A model generated the notes under the pieces. That model was not told the origin of the DNA. It searched no databases and saw only the letters and a program-made list of their open reading frames with translations. A stretch of 64,000 bases of DNA. Source: Cyanomargarita calcarea GSE-NOS-MK-12-04C (lineage in GTDB: Bacteria > Cyanobacteriota > Cyanobacteriia > Cyanobacteriales > Nostocaceae). The stretch is taken from assembly GCA_019359595.1 (NCBI GenBank), contig JAHHGZ010000001.1, forward strand, positions 186,001 to 250,000. The letters run 5' to 3'. The position numbers were made by a program, and so were the translations under genes. Below, piece by piece: positions 18,506 through 28,913 of this stretch. How positions within the stretch are numbered: the stretch's first letter is position 1; each line of letters begins with the position of its first letter.

Positions 18506-20518
18506 TTAACCCAATACCTTCTTCGCTGTTGCTAACACATTATCAACATTGAAGCCGAACTTATCCATACAAACTCCACCAGGAGCCGAAGCACCAAAAC
18601 GGTCGATGCTCACGAAACCACCTTCCAAACCAACATATTTGTGCCAACCGAAACTAGTACCAGCTTCTACAGATACTCGCTTGGTAACAGCTTTCGGCAG
18701 AATGGACTCTTTATAAGCTTCATCCTGTGCATCAAATATAGTCGTTGAAGGCATCGAAACTACCCGCACCTTCTTACCTTCGCTCGTCAGTTTCTCAGCA
18801 GCGGTGACGCAGAGGCTCAATTCCGAACCAGTACCAATCAAGATAATGTCAGGTGTGCCTTCAGAATCTACCACCGTGTATCCACCCTTTGCCACACCCT
18901 CTATTGAGGTACCAGCCAAGTTGGGGACATTTTGACGGGTGAATGCCAACAAAGATGGGTCGTTTTGCTTCGACTTCTCAATCGCTACTTTGTAAGCTCC
19001 AGAACATTCGTTTCCATCTGCGGGACGAATTACTGTCAAGTTAGGAATAGCTCTGAGGGAAGCAAGAGTTTCAATTGGTTGGTGGGTGGGACCATCTTCA
19101 CCTTGTCCGATGGAGTCGTGGGTCATTACCCAAATCGAGCCAGCTAAAGACAAAGCAGATAACCTGATAGCTGCACGCATGTAATCTGTGAAGATTAGGA
19201 AGGTCGCACCATAAGGAATTAATCCCGAATTATGCAGTGCCATCCCGTTACAAATTGCGCCCATCCCGTGTTCCCGGACACCAAAGTGAATGTTGCGGTT
19301 TTCGTATTGTCCCTTCTGGAAGTCGCCGAAACCTTTGATTTCAGTCAAGTTGGAGTGGGTCAAGTCAGCGGAACCACCGATTAACTCAGGTAAAACTTGT
19401 GCCAATTTGTTGAGGCACATTTCTGAGTGTTTGCGGGTGGGCAATCCTTTGTCTGCAGGGGTGTAGGTGGGTAGTACCTTGTCCCAACCGTCGGGAAGTT
19501 TGCCGCTGATGTAACGCTCGAATTCAGCCGCTTCTTGGGCATATTTGGCTTTGTAGCTGTCAAAAGCTTTGTTCCATTCTTCTTCATAGCCAGCACCGCG
19601 CTCAACTGCCTTGCGGGTATGGTTCAAAGCATCTTGGGGAACCACAAAAGGCTCGTGTTCCCATTTCAAGTTGTTCCGGGTTAAAGCTATTTCATCTCCA
19701 CCCAAAGCAGCCCCGTGAACGCCGGCGGTGTTTTGTTTGTTGGGGGAACCATAACCGATGATTGTTGTTACCTTAATCATGGTTGGCTTGTCGGTGACCG
19801 ATTTAGCTTCTTCAATTGCTTTCGCGATCGCATCTAAATCGGTGTTACCCTCTTTGACGTGCAGAACGTGCCAACCGTAAGCTTCAAAGCGCTTGGAAAC
19901 ATCTTCGGTGAATGCTACATCTGTAGAACCATCGATTGAGATGTGGTTGTCGTCGTACAAAGCGATTAATTTACCTAATCCTAGGTGCCCAGCGAAAGAA
20001 CAAGCTTCACCGGAAATGCCTTCCATGTTGCAACCGTCACCCAAAATCACGTAGGTGTAGTGGTCAACAATCTTAGCATCAGGTTTGTTGAATTTAGCGG
20101 CAAGATGTGCTTCTGCTATTGCCAAACCTACTCCATTTGCAATCCCCTGCCCCAATGGTCCGGTGGTAACTTCTACACCAGGAGTCATGAAATTTTCCGG
20201 GTGTCCGGGGGTTTTGGATTCCCACTGACGGAATTGCTTGATATCTTCTATACTTACGCTGTCGAAGCCTGTCAGGTACAATAAGGCATACTGCAACATT
20301 GAGCCATGACCGGCAGACAAGACAAAGCGATCGCGGTTGAACCACTTGGGATTTTTCGGGTTATACCGCATGAATTTATCCCAGAGTACAAACGCCATCG
20401 GCGCTGCGCCCATTGGCAAACCGGGGTGACCAGATTTTGCCTTTTCTACGGCATCGACTGCTAAAAAGCGAATCGAATTAATACAAAGTTCTTCAAGGGA
20501 TTGGGTTGCAACAGCCAT
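18506..20518 (-). CDS. tktA: Transketolase
   Basis: Thiamine-diphosphate enzyme transferring two-carbon units in the Calvin cycle and pentose phosphate pathway. 670 residues, full length. TPP motif [17 protein letters not shown] with [12 protein letters not shown]; also [32 protein letters not shown] and the pyrimidine-domain [17 protein letters not shown] strong hairpin and T-run terminator follows. Monocistronic by spacing. Confidence 0.98.
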   Translation of the reverse strand: MAVATQSLEELCINSIRFLAVDAVEKAKSGHPGLPMGAAPMAFVLWDKFMRYNPKNPKWFNRDRFVLSAGHGSMLQYALLYLTGFDSVSIEDIKQFRQWESKTPGHPENFMTPGVEVTTGPLGQGIANGVGLAIAEAHLAAKFNKPDAKIVDHYTYVILGDGCNMEGISGEACSFAGHLGLGKLIALYDDNHISIDGSTDVAFTEDVSKRFEAYGWHVLHVKEGNTDLDAIAKAIEEAKSVTDKPTMIKVTTIIGYGSPNKQNTAGVHGAALGGDEIALTRNNLKWEHEPFVVPQDALNHTRKAVERGAGYEEEWNKAFDSYKAKYAQEAAEFERYISGKLPDGWDKVLPTYTPADKGLPTRKHSEMCLNKLAQVLPELIGGSADLTHSNLTEIKGFGDFQKGQYENRNIHFGVREHGMGAICNGMALHNSGLIPYGATFLIFTDYMRAAIRLSALSLAGSIWVMTHDSIGQGEDGPTHQPIETLASLRAIPNLTVIRPADGNECSGAYKVAIEKSKQNDPSLLAFTRQNVPNLAGTSIEGVAKGGYTVVDSEGTPDIILIGTGSELSLCVTAAEKLTSEGKKVRVVSMPSTTIFDAQDEAYKESILPKAVTKRVSVEAGTSFGWHKYVGLEGGFVSIDRFGASAPGGVCMDKFGFNVDNVLATAKKVLG

Positions 20519-20915
20519 AATCGGATTGTTTTGAACGAAGGGTTAGCACTCTTTTAGCTTTACTTACTTTTGGGGAGAGAATGAAACATTGACATATTCT
20601 TTTCCATTTCCCCTTAAGTACATATCCTCATCATCCCATTGCTAGTTGTTGCCCGACAAGCTGCAAATGTTGGGATTTTTGATGTGGATTTTAGATTAAT
20701 TTTATGAAGGATTCCCTCAAATGTCGGTTGCTAAATCGACTGAATTATCCATCAACCTGGACTAGATTTCTTTCGGGAGTGGGGAAAAGTTAGGGGTTAT
20801 GAGTGCGGGGAGTGGGTAAAAGTTAGGAGTGATGAGTTATGAGTTATGAATTTTTAACTCCTAACTCCTAACTCCTAACTCCTAACTCCCAACTCCCAAC
20901 TCCTAACTCCCCAAA
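20519..20915. other. Upstream region of tkt with heptamer repeats
   Basis: No gene. The part near tkt probably holds its promoter. Bases 20826-20915 are heptamer repeats (AACTCCT). Confidence 0.6.
20826..20915. repeat. Heptamer tandem repeats (AACTCCT)
   Basis: First a TTAGGAGTGATGAGT stretch, then several AACTCCT units of opposite polarity, giving a foldable inverted arrangement directly at the fabF 3' end. Confidence 0.9.
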
Positions 20916-22166
20916 CTAGGGGTATTTCTTAAAGGCGAGGGTCACATTATGACCGCCAAAACCAAAAGAATTGGATAATGCCACGTCAACTTTTTGAGCG
21001 CGGCTGGTGTTGGGAACATAATCCAGGTCACATTCTGGATCGGGATTGACTAAATTGATTGTCGGTGGAATTTGGTCATTAGCGATCGCCAATGCTGTCG
21101 CTACACCTTCAATACCGCCAGAACCGCCCAACAAATGACCTGTCATCGATTTAGTAGAACTAATAGCGATTTTTTTGGCGTGGTCTCCCAAGGCTTTTTT
21201 CATCGCGGCGGTTTCGGTGGAATCGTTCGCCGGAGTACTCGTACCGTGAGCATTGATATAGGTAACCATATCTGGAGTCAGTCCCCCATCCTTGAGTGCC
21301 ATTTGAATTGCTCTGGCGGCTCCTTCTCCTCCTGGTACTGGAGAAGTCATGTGATAAGCATCACAAGTCATGCCATAGCCAACAATTTCCGCATAAATAC
21401 GGGCACCGCGACTCAAAGCATGTTGCAATTCTTCCAATATTAAAATTCCCGCACCTTCACCCATGACAAATCCATCGCGGTCTTTATCAAAGGGACGGCA
21501 AGCTTTTTGCGGGTCATCATTTCTAAAGGAAAGAGCTTTACAAGCGGCAAATCCAGCCAAGGACAAGGGTGTAACTGCGGCTTCTGTGCCACCGCAAATC
21601 ATCGCTTGGGCGTATCCCCTTTGAATCATGCGAAAAGCATCTCCAATAGCATTGGAACCAGCGGCACAGGCAGTCACGGTACAGTTATTTGGGCCTTTTG
21701 CACCAGTGTGAATTGCCGTCAAACCTGCTGCCATATTGGCGATCATCATCGGAATCATAAACGGACTACAGCGATCGGGACCTCGATTTAGGTAGATCGT
21801 TTGTTGGTCTTCTAAAACCTTGATGCCGCCAATCCCCGATCCAATTATGACACCAACCTGCTCTGCATTTAGGTCATTGATAACGAAACCCGCGTCTGTT
21901 AATGCCTGCTTTGCTGCCGAAACCCCGAATTGGGCAAACCGATCCATCCGTTTGGCTTCTTTGCGATCCATATAATCGTGTGGATCGAAATTTTTCACTT
22001 CACCAGCAATTCGGCAATCATGGCGAGATGCATCAAATAGAGTGATTTCACCAATACCGTTGCGTCCGCTTAATAAACCTTCCCAATATTCTGCTGGTGT
22101 ATTCCCAATCGGTGTAATCGCGCCAACACCAGTTACAACAACGCGCTTACGATTATAGTCTGTCAT
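20916..22166 (-). CDS. fabF: 3-oxoacyl-ACP synthase II
   Basis: Condenses malonyl-ACP with acyl-ACP in fatty-acid elongation. 416 residues. The catalytic Cys sits in [15 protein letters not shown], the two His in [14 protein letters not shown] and [15 protein letters not shown], and the C-terminal loop is [10 protein letters not shown]. It lies 147 bp downstream of acpP on the same strand, the usual acpP-fabF order. Confidence 0.98.
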   Translation of the reverse strand: MTDYNRKRVVVTGVGAITPIGNTPAEYWEGLLSGRNGIGEITLFDASRHDCRIAGEVKNFDPHDYMDRKEAKRMDRFAQFGVSAAKQALTDAGFVINDLNAEQVGVIIGSGIGGIKVLEDQQTIYLNRGPDRCSPFMIPMMIANMAAGLTAIHTGAKGPNNCTVTACAAGSNAIGDAFRMIQRGYAQAMICGGTEAAVTPLSLAGFAACKALSFRNDDPQKACRPFDKDRDGFVMGEGAGILILEELQHALSRGARIYAEIVGYGMTCDAYHMTSPVPGGEGAARAIQMALKDGGLTPDMVTYINAHGTSTPANDSTETAAMKKALGDHAKKIAISSTKSMTGHLLGGSGGIEGVATALAIANDQIPPTINLVNPDPECDLDYVPNTSRAQKVDVALSNSFGFGGHNVTLAFKKYP

Positions 22167-22266
22167 GGCTCAGTTAAAGGTGCGAGAAAAAGAAAGTGCA
22201 ACAGACAGCTAATTCTGAGGGCTGAGTTTTGGAGGGGGAGACGGGGGGAGAGGGGAGAGGGGAGAA

Positions 22267-22313
22267 TTCCTAACTCCTAACTCCTAACTCCTAATTCCTA
22301 ACTCCTAACTCTT
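22267..22313. repeat. Heptamer tandem repeats (AACTCCT)
   Basis: AACTCCTAACTCC units between acpP and fabF, within a probable operon, ending right at the acpP stop. Confidence 0.9.
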
Positions 22314-22565
22314 CTAAGCAGATGCGGCGACTTTTTTGTTGATATAATCGACTGCCTCTTGAACAGTTGTTATTTTTTCAGCGGCTTCATCTGGGATTTC
22401 GATGTCGAATTCTTCTTCCAAAGCCATTACCAGTTCCACAGTATCTAGGGAATCAGCCCCCAAATCGTTGGCAAAATTCGATTGTGGGTTGATGGTGTCA
22501 GCCTCAACACTTAGTTGATCGACAACAATTTTCTTAACTCTTTCAAAAATATCCGCTTGACTCAT
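22314..22565 (-). CDS. acpP: Acyl carrier protein
   Basis: 83 residues, acidic. The phosphopantetheine serine is in [20 protein letters not shown]. Carries acyl chains for FabF downstream. Start at [14 protein letters not shown]. Confidence 0.98.
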   Translation of the reverse strand: MSQADIFERVKKIVVDQLSVEADTINPQSNFANDLGADSLDTVELVMALEEEFDIEIPDEAAEKITTVQEAVDYINKKVAASA

Positions 22566-22824
22566 AGATAAAAGACCTCAACCAATTGCTATATTCCGCT
22601 ATTCTGGACGACGTGGCTTTGAGCATATACATCTTATCTAAAAGAGGGATCGCATATACCGCATAAACGATCTTGTTTCCATTCTTTTTAGGAAATTTTT
22701 TCTTCTTTACCTATGGATTGAATCCACAGTCAACAACCGACAGGCTCGTTGGAATGATAAAACAGTTATTGTCCCAGGCGATGCCCTTGGCAACCTTCGG
22801 TATCGCGCATCTTAATAGATTCTT

Positions 22825-23733
22825 ATGCTATCTCAGACTCTAAAATATGCTTACTTCCCCGGCTGTGTGGCACAAGGGGCTTGTGGAGAGCTTCATATGT
22901 CAACGGTGGCTCTTTCTCAAGCACTAGGCATTCAATTGGTTGAATTAAAAAAAGCCTCTTGCTGCGGTTCTGGCACTTTTAAGGAAGATTCTCAACTGTT
23001 GGAAGATACTGTCAATGCTCGGAATATTTCTTTAGCAGAGGAATTAAAGTTGCCTCTAATTACCCATTGCAGCACTTGTCAAGGTGTTATTGGTCATGTT
23101 GATGAACGGCTCAAAGAAAGCCAGGAAACTGACCCAGCTTACATAAATAAAGTCAATGGCTTGCTTGCAAAAGAAGGTTGTCTACCTTATCGGGGAAGTA
23201 CAGAAGTTATCCACCTGCTTTATGCTCTGATCAGAGATTATGGTTTGGAGGAAATTCAAAAACGTGTCACCCACCGTCTAACGGGACTAAAATGTGCCGC
23301 TTTTTATGGCTGCTATCTTCTGCGGGCACAAAAATCTACGCCCTACGATGACCCTTTCCGCCCCCAAGCGATGGAAAATGTCTTTCAGGCACTAGGAGCT
23401 ACACCAATTTATTACCGAGGTCGTACCCAATGTTGTGGGTGGCCTCTTTCGAGCTATGCCACGACTCAATCTTTTAAAATGGCTGGAACCCACATTCAAG
23501 ATGCCATTGATAGTGGTGCTGATTGTATCGTGACACCTTGTCCTTTATGTCACCTAAATTTAGATTCCCGTCAACCAGAGGTAGAAAAGGTGATCGGGAG
23601 TAAGTTAGGTTTGCCTGTGCTGCATTTACCCCAGTTAATTGCTTTGGCTTTGGGGGTCAGTCCAAAAGAACTGGGTTTAGAAAGGCACATTGTTTCTACT
23701 AAGCCTTTGTTGGAGAAGTTGGGCAGAGGATAA
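22825..23733 (+). CDS. HdrB-like protein with two CCG domains
   Basis: 302 residues in the heterodisulfide reductase subunit B family. Each half carries a cysteine-rich motif: FPGCVAQGACGE with ASCCGSGTFK, and FYGCYLLR with TQCCGWPLSSYA. Additional cysteines are in THCSTCQGV and TPCPLCHLN. CCG domains bind 4Fe-4S or zinc in thiol-disulfide or quinone-linked redox enzymes. Cyanobacteria make no coenzyme M/B, so the partner differs; a role as a subunit of a succinate-dehydrogenase-like enzyme is one possibility. No redox partner gene is adjacent. Confidence 0.85.
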   Translation: MLSQTLKYAYFPGCVAQGACGELHMSTVALSQALGIQLVELKKASCCGSGTFKEDSQLLEDTVNARNISLAEELKLPLITHCSTCQGVIGHVDERLKESQETDPAYINKVNGLLAKEGCLPYRGSTEVIHLLYALIRDYGLEEIQKRVTHRLTGLKCAAFYGCYLLRAQKSTPYDDPFRPQAMENVFQALGATPIYYRGRTQCCGWPLSSYATTQSFKMAGTHIQDAIDSGADCIVTPCPLCHLNLDSRQPEVEKVIGSKLGLPVLHLPQLIALALGVSPKELGLERHIVSTKPLLEKLGRG

Positions 23734-23763
23734 GGAGGACAGGGGGACAGGGGGCAGGGGGGA

Positions 23764-23822
23764 ATTAACTCCTAACTCCTAACTCCTAACTCCTAACTCC
23801 TAACTCTTAACTCCTAACTCCA
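23764..23822. repeat. Heptamer tandem repeats (AACTCCT)
   Basis: Seven or more AACTCCT units between the convergent HdrB-like and lpxD genes. Confidence 0.92.
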
Positions 23823-23826
23823 CCCC

Positions 23827-24873
23827 TCACTTGTTTTTGAGTTCTCGCTGCAATTGTCTGAAGGATTGATACATTTCTGGAAGGCGGTTATAAATAGCTG
23901 AAACTCTCAAATATAATTTGTGGGGTATAGCGGGCATCCCAGAGACAATTTCTCCTGGTGCAATATCGTTGTGAATTCCGGCTTTCGCGCTTGCGATCGC
24001 TCCATCTCCAACTGTCACTTGATTGGCTACTCCTGATTGTCCGGCTAATATGACGCGATTGCCGATTTTTGCCCCTCCTGCTATCCCCGCTTGACCTGCT
24101 ATAGCACAACCAAAGCCAATTTGGCAACCGTGTCCGACTTGAACTAAGTTGTCAATTATTGTATTCTGTCCTACCCGTGTTTCGCCAACGGCTGGGCGAT
24201 CGATGGCACTGTTGGAACCAACTTCGACGTTATCTTCTAAGACGGTACAACCAGATTGTTCCATTTTCACCCAACCAGTGCGGGTGGGAACAAAGCCAAA
24301 GCCTTCAGCCCCAATGACGCAGCCACTGTGAATTACGCAATCACAACCGATGCGGGTACGTTCGTGGATGCTACAGTTGGCGTGTAAGACTGTGCGATCG
24401 CCGATTTTGGCATCAGGATATATCACGACATTGGGATGAATGCAGACGCTAGAGCCGATTTCTACCCCCGGTTGAATCACGACATGGGCACCAATATAAA
24501 CATCACTACCAATTTTCGCGGTAGGGTGAATGACGGCAGTGGGGTGAATTTCTGGACTGGGGCGATATGGTTGATAAAATAAGGCGATCGCTTGAGCAAA
24601 CAAAAGTCGCGGTTCTGATGTAGCGATCCAGGCAATACCCCGTTCTTGTGCTTCTAACTGTAATGCGTCATTTTTGGGTAAAATTAATGCTCCTGCGTTG
24701 GTTTTGCCGACAAAAGAAGCAAATTTTGCTCCCTCTATGTAGCTGAGATTGCTAGCTTCCGCTTCGTCAACCGCTGCTAGTCCGGTAATTTCTGGGTCGT
24801 TATCTTGGTTACTAGTCAGGTTGTTGCTCTTGGCAGCGTCCCCGATTTTACTTACTATTTCACTAAACTTCAT
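23827..24873 (-). CDS. lpxD: UDP-3-O-acylglucosamine N-acyltransferase
   Basis: 348 residues. An N-terminal uridine-binding domain is followed by a left-handed beta-helix of hexapeptide repeats (IGSDVYIGAHVVIQPGVEIG). The likely catalytic His is in VQVGHGCQIGFGCAIAGQ. LpxD acylates UDP-GlcN in lipid A synthesis. Cyanobacteria often keep lpxA/lpxD-type genes while lacking classical lipid A, so the exact product is uncertain. Confidence 0.93.
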   Translation of the reverse strand: MKFSEIVSKIGDAAKSNNLTSNQDNDPEITGLAAVDEAEASNLSYIEGAKFASFVGKTNAGALILPKNDALQLEAQERGIAWIATSEPRLLFAQAIALFYQPYRPSPEIHPTAVIHPTAKIGSDVYIGAHVVIQPGVEIGSSVCIHPNVVIYPDAKIGDRTVLHANCSIHERTRIGCDCVIHSGCVIGAEGFGFVPTRTGWVKMEQSGCTVLEDNVEVGSNSAIDRPAVGETRVGQNTIIDNLVQVGHGCQIGFGCAIAGQAGIAGGAKIGNRVILAGQSGVANQVTVGDGAIASAKAGIHNDIAPGEIVSGMPAIPHKLYLRVSAIYNRLPEMYQSFRQLQRELKNK

Positions 24874-25020
24874 TAGTTGTCTGGAATAAGTTTGTTGTTT
24901 ATTATGTTATTTTTCAGCACGCAAAAATAAAATAGCATCCAGCCATCACGACTGAATGCATTCTATAAAACATAAATTTTATACTGCAAGAAAGCGTCAG
25001 TGGAGGATTTTTATCTATCC

Positions 25021-25136
25021 GCTTCCTTGTGGGGGTTCAATATCCCGACAAGAAGTAGGGAACCCGTTTTGAGTTGGGATCTGAATCCACATATATAATC
25101 CTCCTTCTTCCTTCTTCCTTCTTCCTTCTTCCTTCT
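25021..25136 (+). repeat. Dispersed repeat R, copy 1
   Basis: Order of blocks: GTGGGGGTTCAATATCCCGAC, CCCGTTTTGAGTTGGGAT, ATCCACATATATAA, then TTCCTTC heptamers. Related copies lie at 28914-29030 and, inverted, at 43047-43141. It abuts the mltA stop. Confidence 0.85.
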
Positions 25137-26387
25137 TTATTGCTTTAACAGCAAATAATATAGTTTGCCACTACCACCTGTCACCCCAGCCCGATCGCCT
25201 GCGGTTTTACCTGTCCCCATGAAATAATCTACCCTTCCTGGTCCCTTGATGGCACTACCTGTGTCCTGATCGAGGACAAAGCGGTTAACGACACGATAAT
25301 CCAGCCCATTCCCTGAAGGATAGGGCAACCTGGTGTTAACTAATGCTAGTGCCCCCGGAGGCATGATAGATTTGTCTGTGGCAATGGAACGCTCTGGTGT
25401 TACTGGTACATTGATACTTCCGGTCGCTGGTCTAGCATTGGTTTCTCTAAAGAAGATAAAGCGATCCCATCGGGGCAGATAGTTATCCATCTCTTGGGGA
25501 TTTTGCCGGAAAAATTGGACAAGTACTGGCATTGTCAAACCTTGTAAGGGTAGTTTGCCATCTTTCGCCACTTCTTTACCGATACTAGTCCAGGGGTATT
25601 CTGTTGCACCTGCATAGCCGACAGAGGTTCTACTGCCATCAGTCAACTGTAGTTGTGCCGAACCCTGGATATGGATCATATATGCATCTAGGCGATCGCG
25701 GAACCAAACTAGTTCCAAACCGTGCAATTTACTTCGATCCCCTAATAAGCCATCTTGCCCTTCTAATTCAAGCCTTTTTGGTTGCGGTTTTGCCCACTGC
25801 TCTAAATCGGATGGTTCTCGATACAGAGGATATTTATATACTTCCGTGCGAACGCGACTCGCGCTATAAACTGGCTCATAGTAGGCGGTGTACTTCACAG
25901 TCCCGTTGCCGTCATTGCCAACTGATTTATAAAAGACAAACTCCCGGTTGACAGCGGCTTGCAGTTGTGCTGCTGACTTGGAGGCAACCACCAACTGGCG
26001 GAAACGCAACAAACTCCGACGTGTACGAGCGAGGGTAATTTCCCTAATCGGATAATTCTGATATTTTGCCGCAGCTGTCGGAGTATCCAAATAACGCAAA
26101 CTGTTGTCAATTGATGCTAACAGTGCTTTGCGATCGCCCGCTTTACCCTTTTTCCAAAAAAGTTGTTCATCCAAACCCAAGCAACGAGCAGCAGGTTTAC
26201 ATTCATCACCAGCATCAATCAATTTGAGTGGTGGTGGTGGTGCCGATAGCGGTGGCAATGACGGCACTTGCGGATTAATACTCGGTACTGGTATTTGTAA
26301 GCCGGGGGGAACCTGACTCACAACTGACGACAACGGGCTAATAAGGGCAATTCCCATCAAGGAAAGCAAAGTAAGCGTTTTTCTCAT
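25137..26387 (-). CDS. mltA: Membrane-bound lytic transglycosylase A
   Basis: 416 residues. Signal peptide MRKTLTLLSLMGIALISPLS, then a Pro-rich linker. The MltA domain includes GTVKYTAYYEPVYSASRV and YMIHIQGSAQLQLTDG. The C-terminal 3D domain has ALVNTRLPYPSG, LDQDTGSAIKGPGRVDYF and MGTGKTAGDRAGV, with its conserved aspartates. It cleaves peptidoglycan glycan strands. Downstream of and co-directional with an 83-residue conserved gene six bases away. Confidence 0.93.
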   Translation of the reverse strand: MRKTLTLLSLMGIALISPLSSVVSQVPPGLQIPVPSINPQVPSLPPLSAPPPPLKLIDAGDECKPAARCLGLDEQLFWKKGKAGDRKALLASIDNSLRYLDTPTAAAKYQNYPIREITLARTRRSLLRFRQLVVASKSAAQLQAAVNREFVFYKSVGNDGNGTVKYTAYYEPVYSASRVRTEVYKYPLYREPSDLEQWAKPQPKRLELEGQDGLLGDRSKLHGLELVWFRDRLDAYMIHIQGSAQLQLTDGSRTSVGYAGATEYPWTSIGKEVAKDGKLPLQGLTMPVLVQFFRQNPQEMDNYLPRWDRFIFFRETNARPATGSINVPVTPERSIATDKSIMPPGALALVNTRLPYPSGNGLDYRVVNRFVLDQDTGSAIKGPGRVDYFMGTGKTAGDRAGVTGGSGKLYYLLLKQ

Positions 26388-26393
26388 GTTTTA

Positions 26394-26645
26394 CTAAAAT
26401 CTTTCAACACTAGAGCTAAAGACTGGTTCTACCCGGATTGCTACAATTCGAGACGGACGTACTACCATGTACTCCCCTTGAATATTCTTAATCGGTACGC
26501 TGATAAAGTCATCGGAAGCAGATTTTGGCACCAGTTCGCCGCTATACCACTTCTGAAACTCTTGAATCGTCGGAAAACGTACTTCTTCCCGAATTCCACC
26601 CTCGATCATTAAGTGTACGGAGTATTCGCTTGGTGTTCTAGGCAT
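26394..26645 (-). CDS. Conserved cyanobacterial hypothetical protein
   Basis: 83 residues: MPRTPSEYSVHLMIEGGIRE, then FPTIQEFQKWYSGEL and MVVRPSRIVAIRVEP. It is only 6 bp upstream of mltA and probably co-transcribed. No known function; soluble and probably small beta-rich. Confidence 0.75.
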   Translation of the reverse strand: MPRTPSEYSVHLMIEGGIREEVRFPTIQEFQKWYSGELVPKSASDDFISVPIKNIQGEYMVVRPSRIVAIRVEPVFSSSVERF

Positions 26646-26734
26646 AACGGTTGAATCATTTTAAACATATCCAACCCATTGTTAACCACGCTACCCTCAA
26701 ATGGGAAGAGGAGGGGGGAATGGGAAAGTTATGA

Positions 26735-26824
26735 GTTATGTAGTTATAAGTGATGAGTTAGGAGCGATCGGTTCTGATTTTTTTACTCCTAACTCCTAAC
26801 TCCTAACTCCTAACTCCTAACTCC
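26735..26824. repeat. Heptamer tandem repeats (AACTCCT)
   Basis: TTATAAGTGATGAGTTAGGAG on the left and AACTCCT units on the right, separated by an AT-rich gap. Confidence 0.9.
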
Positions 26825-26925
26825 GCTCCTCCAAACTCTTCACTTTCGGATATGACGCTTACTTACCTAGAAACGGTTCCGTTATATAAGACCTACTCAT
26901 AACTACTCACAACTAGACGAATCTA

Positions 26926-27494
26926 TTCATATGTAGCTTGATGCTTAATTCCTGCTTCATACTGGTGATGTCGGCATCCTCCAGTCCACAGGCTCTCACC
27001 ACCAAAAGGAGCGGATACGTACTGACTGAGATTGATTGCTGCGTTTATGTCACGGTCAATGGAGAAACTTTTCTTGAATTTAGGAACTCCCGCAGTTTTG
27101 TTAAAACATCTCTTCCAAGCTTCGCGTAAAGCAATCAATGCTTGCTGTGGTGTAGATTTGCTGCATTCGTAATACCAGGGGTTCTCAGATTTTACTAACG
27201 CCACCAACCATTTACAGCAAATTTCAACTTTGTGAGGTACAGAAATACCCCTCCCCAACCCTCCCCTTGCCAAGGGGAGGGGGTGTACTTCATTTACTTG
27301 CAAAGTGCTGTATGTAGGTCAATCGCAGTAGGAAACTTGATTTTAGCCGTGGGGTTAGCTTTGTTATGATCAAGGATTTGTTTTGTTAAAGCCAGTCCCC
27401 AGTTCCATGCATGGCGTGCTACACCACAATGCTTTATTAATCCAGTGCGTTGTTGGTTATTCAGTTTTAGCTCTGTTTTGAATCCAAGTAACAT
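26926..27494 (-). pseudogene. IS200/IS605-type tnpB (OrfB) pseudogene
   Basis: The N-terminal part MLLGFKTELKLNNQQRTGL to PTAIDLH is followed by an inserted 96-bp MITE that shifts the frame and adds stops, and then KWLVALVKSENPWYYECSK and WKRCFNKTAGVPKFKK. The text then jumps to FSIDRDINAAINLSQY, the C-terminal active-site region, so some 200 central residues are deleted. TnpB is a guide-RNA-directed nuclease; this copy cannot be active. No tnpA is adjacent. Confidence 0.88.
27215..27310. mobile_element. 96-bp MITE inserted in tnpB, TA target duplication
   Basis: Ends CAGCACTTTGCAAGT and CAGCAAATTTCAACT are imperfect terminal inverted repeats around a CTCCCCTTGCCAAGGGGAG core. Flanking TA dinucleotides at 27213-27214 and 27311-27312 look like a target duplication. 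Removing the element and one TA restores the tnpB reading DLHKWLVAL. Confidence 0.85.
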
Positions 27495-27613
27495 GGCGAT
27501 TCATGCAAACCATTCTCTAAGCGGAAAGTTGCTCTTCTTACGGTTTCCGTTGCGGCAACATCAGTAAGACAATGCTTGTGACATATTTTAACCATTACAA
27601 TAAACCATCTGTC

Positions 27614-27661
27614 TACGATCGGATAAATTTTTTCATCCAATAGCCTTATCCCGATCGTACA
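27614..27661. repeat. 48-bp imperfect inverted repeat upstream of tnpB
   Basis: ACGATCGGATAA pairs with TTATCCCGATCGT. Possibly an end of the decayed insertion sequence. Confidence 0.6.
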
Positions 27662-27913
27662 ACGACCATCGCAAAAGTGTGGAAAACCGTAAACAAACCG
27701 AATATATATTTTCAACCCTCCTCATTTTGAACAATGATGAGTAGCTTTGTAAAGAAATTAAGTTACAGTTCTTTGCCCTCTAAAAACTCTTAATCTTGTA
27801 CTTAGCCGATAAGTGTATATAAGAAAAAATTATGTAGGCTACATCAGACCGACGGTATCCGAGCAATCGAGAAAATCTGATTCGGTCGTAACGCACCAAA
27901 TATTTCTAAGATG

Positions 27914-28687
27914 TCACTTTATAAATAACTTAAATCGCAGTAGTTGGGTTTCTATGGCTTCGGGGAGGATTTTAGTTAGTTCTTTGGTGGTTGCGAATTC
28001 TAAAATTTGCTGGGTGGGTAAGTCGAAAGGAAATTCTCCAGAATAGTCCAAGCGCTGCATTTTCGCTAATAAAATTTGTTCGGAGCGTTTACTTTGAAGA
28101 GCATAGCCAATTTCTATACAGACTTGGGGACTGGGAATTTGACGGGTGATATCTTTGCCCTCTATCTTCGCGATCGCTGTGGTATCGGCTATAAATAGCA
28201 AACTCTTCCGGATTTTTCGCATCATCGCTGCTGATAGCCGCATTGCTCCCTCTTTCGGGCGGTATGATTCTATTAATGTTATCGGCAGACGCGATCGCTT
28301 GTTTAATTTCTCTAAACTAGTCGCTAGTCCCTCTCTCAGGGCATCTGTTGCATCTGCATACTCGGTTTGAGTACATAAATATATTATCGGCTCTAACTGC
28401 GCTAACAACGCCTGTTTGGTAAAATAAATTTCGTGACTAATTAAGTCAATGTTGGCAACTGAATAACCACCGCTACCCTCTACATAAAATTCAACCTGCT
28501 CTCCTTCCAGATAGCGCCCAAACCATGTTGATTTCTTGACTTCTTCACTTTCTTCTAAGAAGTCCGCTCTTAATCCTGATTTCAGCAGGCTTTTTTTACT
28601 CAAGCGAATATCTGGCGCACGTTTTTCCACTTCTGGAATCGGCTCATAATCCTGAATATACCATGCCCTCAGAGCAATAATTGACAT
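27914..28687 (-). CDS. TIR/NDT-fold C-terminal domain protein, unknown function
   Basis: 257 residues. The N-terminal two-thirds are unrecognised (FVEG-type beta strands then helices around 90-150). The C-terminal part reads KSLLFIADTTAIAK (161-174), SPQVCIEIGYALQSKRSEQI (186-205) and EFPFDLPTQQILEF (218-231). This order, an IAD strand, NPxVxxExGYAL with a Glu, then PFDL, is that of predicted nucleotide-binding TIR-like and nucleoside deoxyribosyltransferase-like proteins. E192 would be catalytic. An NAD- or nucleotide-cleaving function is inference. It is isolated among decayed DNA. Confidence 0.62.
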   Translation of the reverse strand: MSIIALRAWYIQDYEPIPEVEKRAPDIRLSKKSLLKSGLRADFLEESEEVKKSTWFGRYLEGEQVEFYVEGSGGYSVANIDLISHEIYFTKQALLAQLEPIIYLCTQTEYADATDALREGLATSLEKLNKRSRLPITLIESYRPKEGAMRLSAAMMRKIRKSLLFIADTTAIAKIEGKDITRQIPSPQVCIEIGYALQSKRSEQILLAKMQRLDYSGEFPFDLPTQQILEFATTKELTKILPEAIETQLLRFKLFIK

Positions 28688-28913
28688 ATCAACGCTATAT
28701 TTAACCGTCGATGAGCTATTAAACTGTGTACTAGCTTACAACGATTGGGGTATGATACCAATTCTCTACGAGGTTGGACTTTATTTACCCCCAGCTATAA
28801 TCCCTTAGGGTTCCCGCAGGCTGACCACATCCCGATTTGGGCTAAATTAGGCACATTTGCATAAATAAATTATATTAGGGCTTAAATTAAAAAATTTTAT
28901 CTGTATTTATTTT

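Noticed and set aside
23764-23822. Heptamer clusters as a CRISPR array
   Set aside because: Units are 7 bp without spacers; they are short tandem repeats.
27467-27715. 82-residue minus-strand ORF upstream of tnpB
   Set aside because: Overlaps the tnpB start and the 27614 inverted repeat, no recognisable motif.
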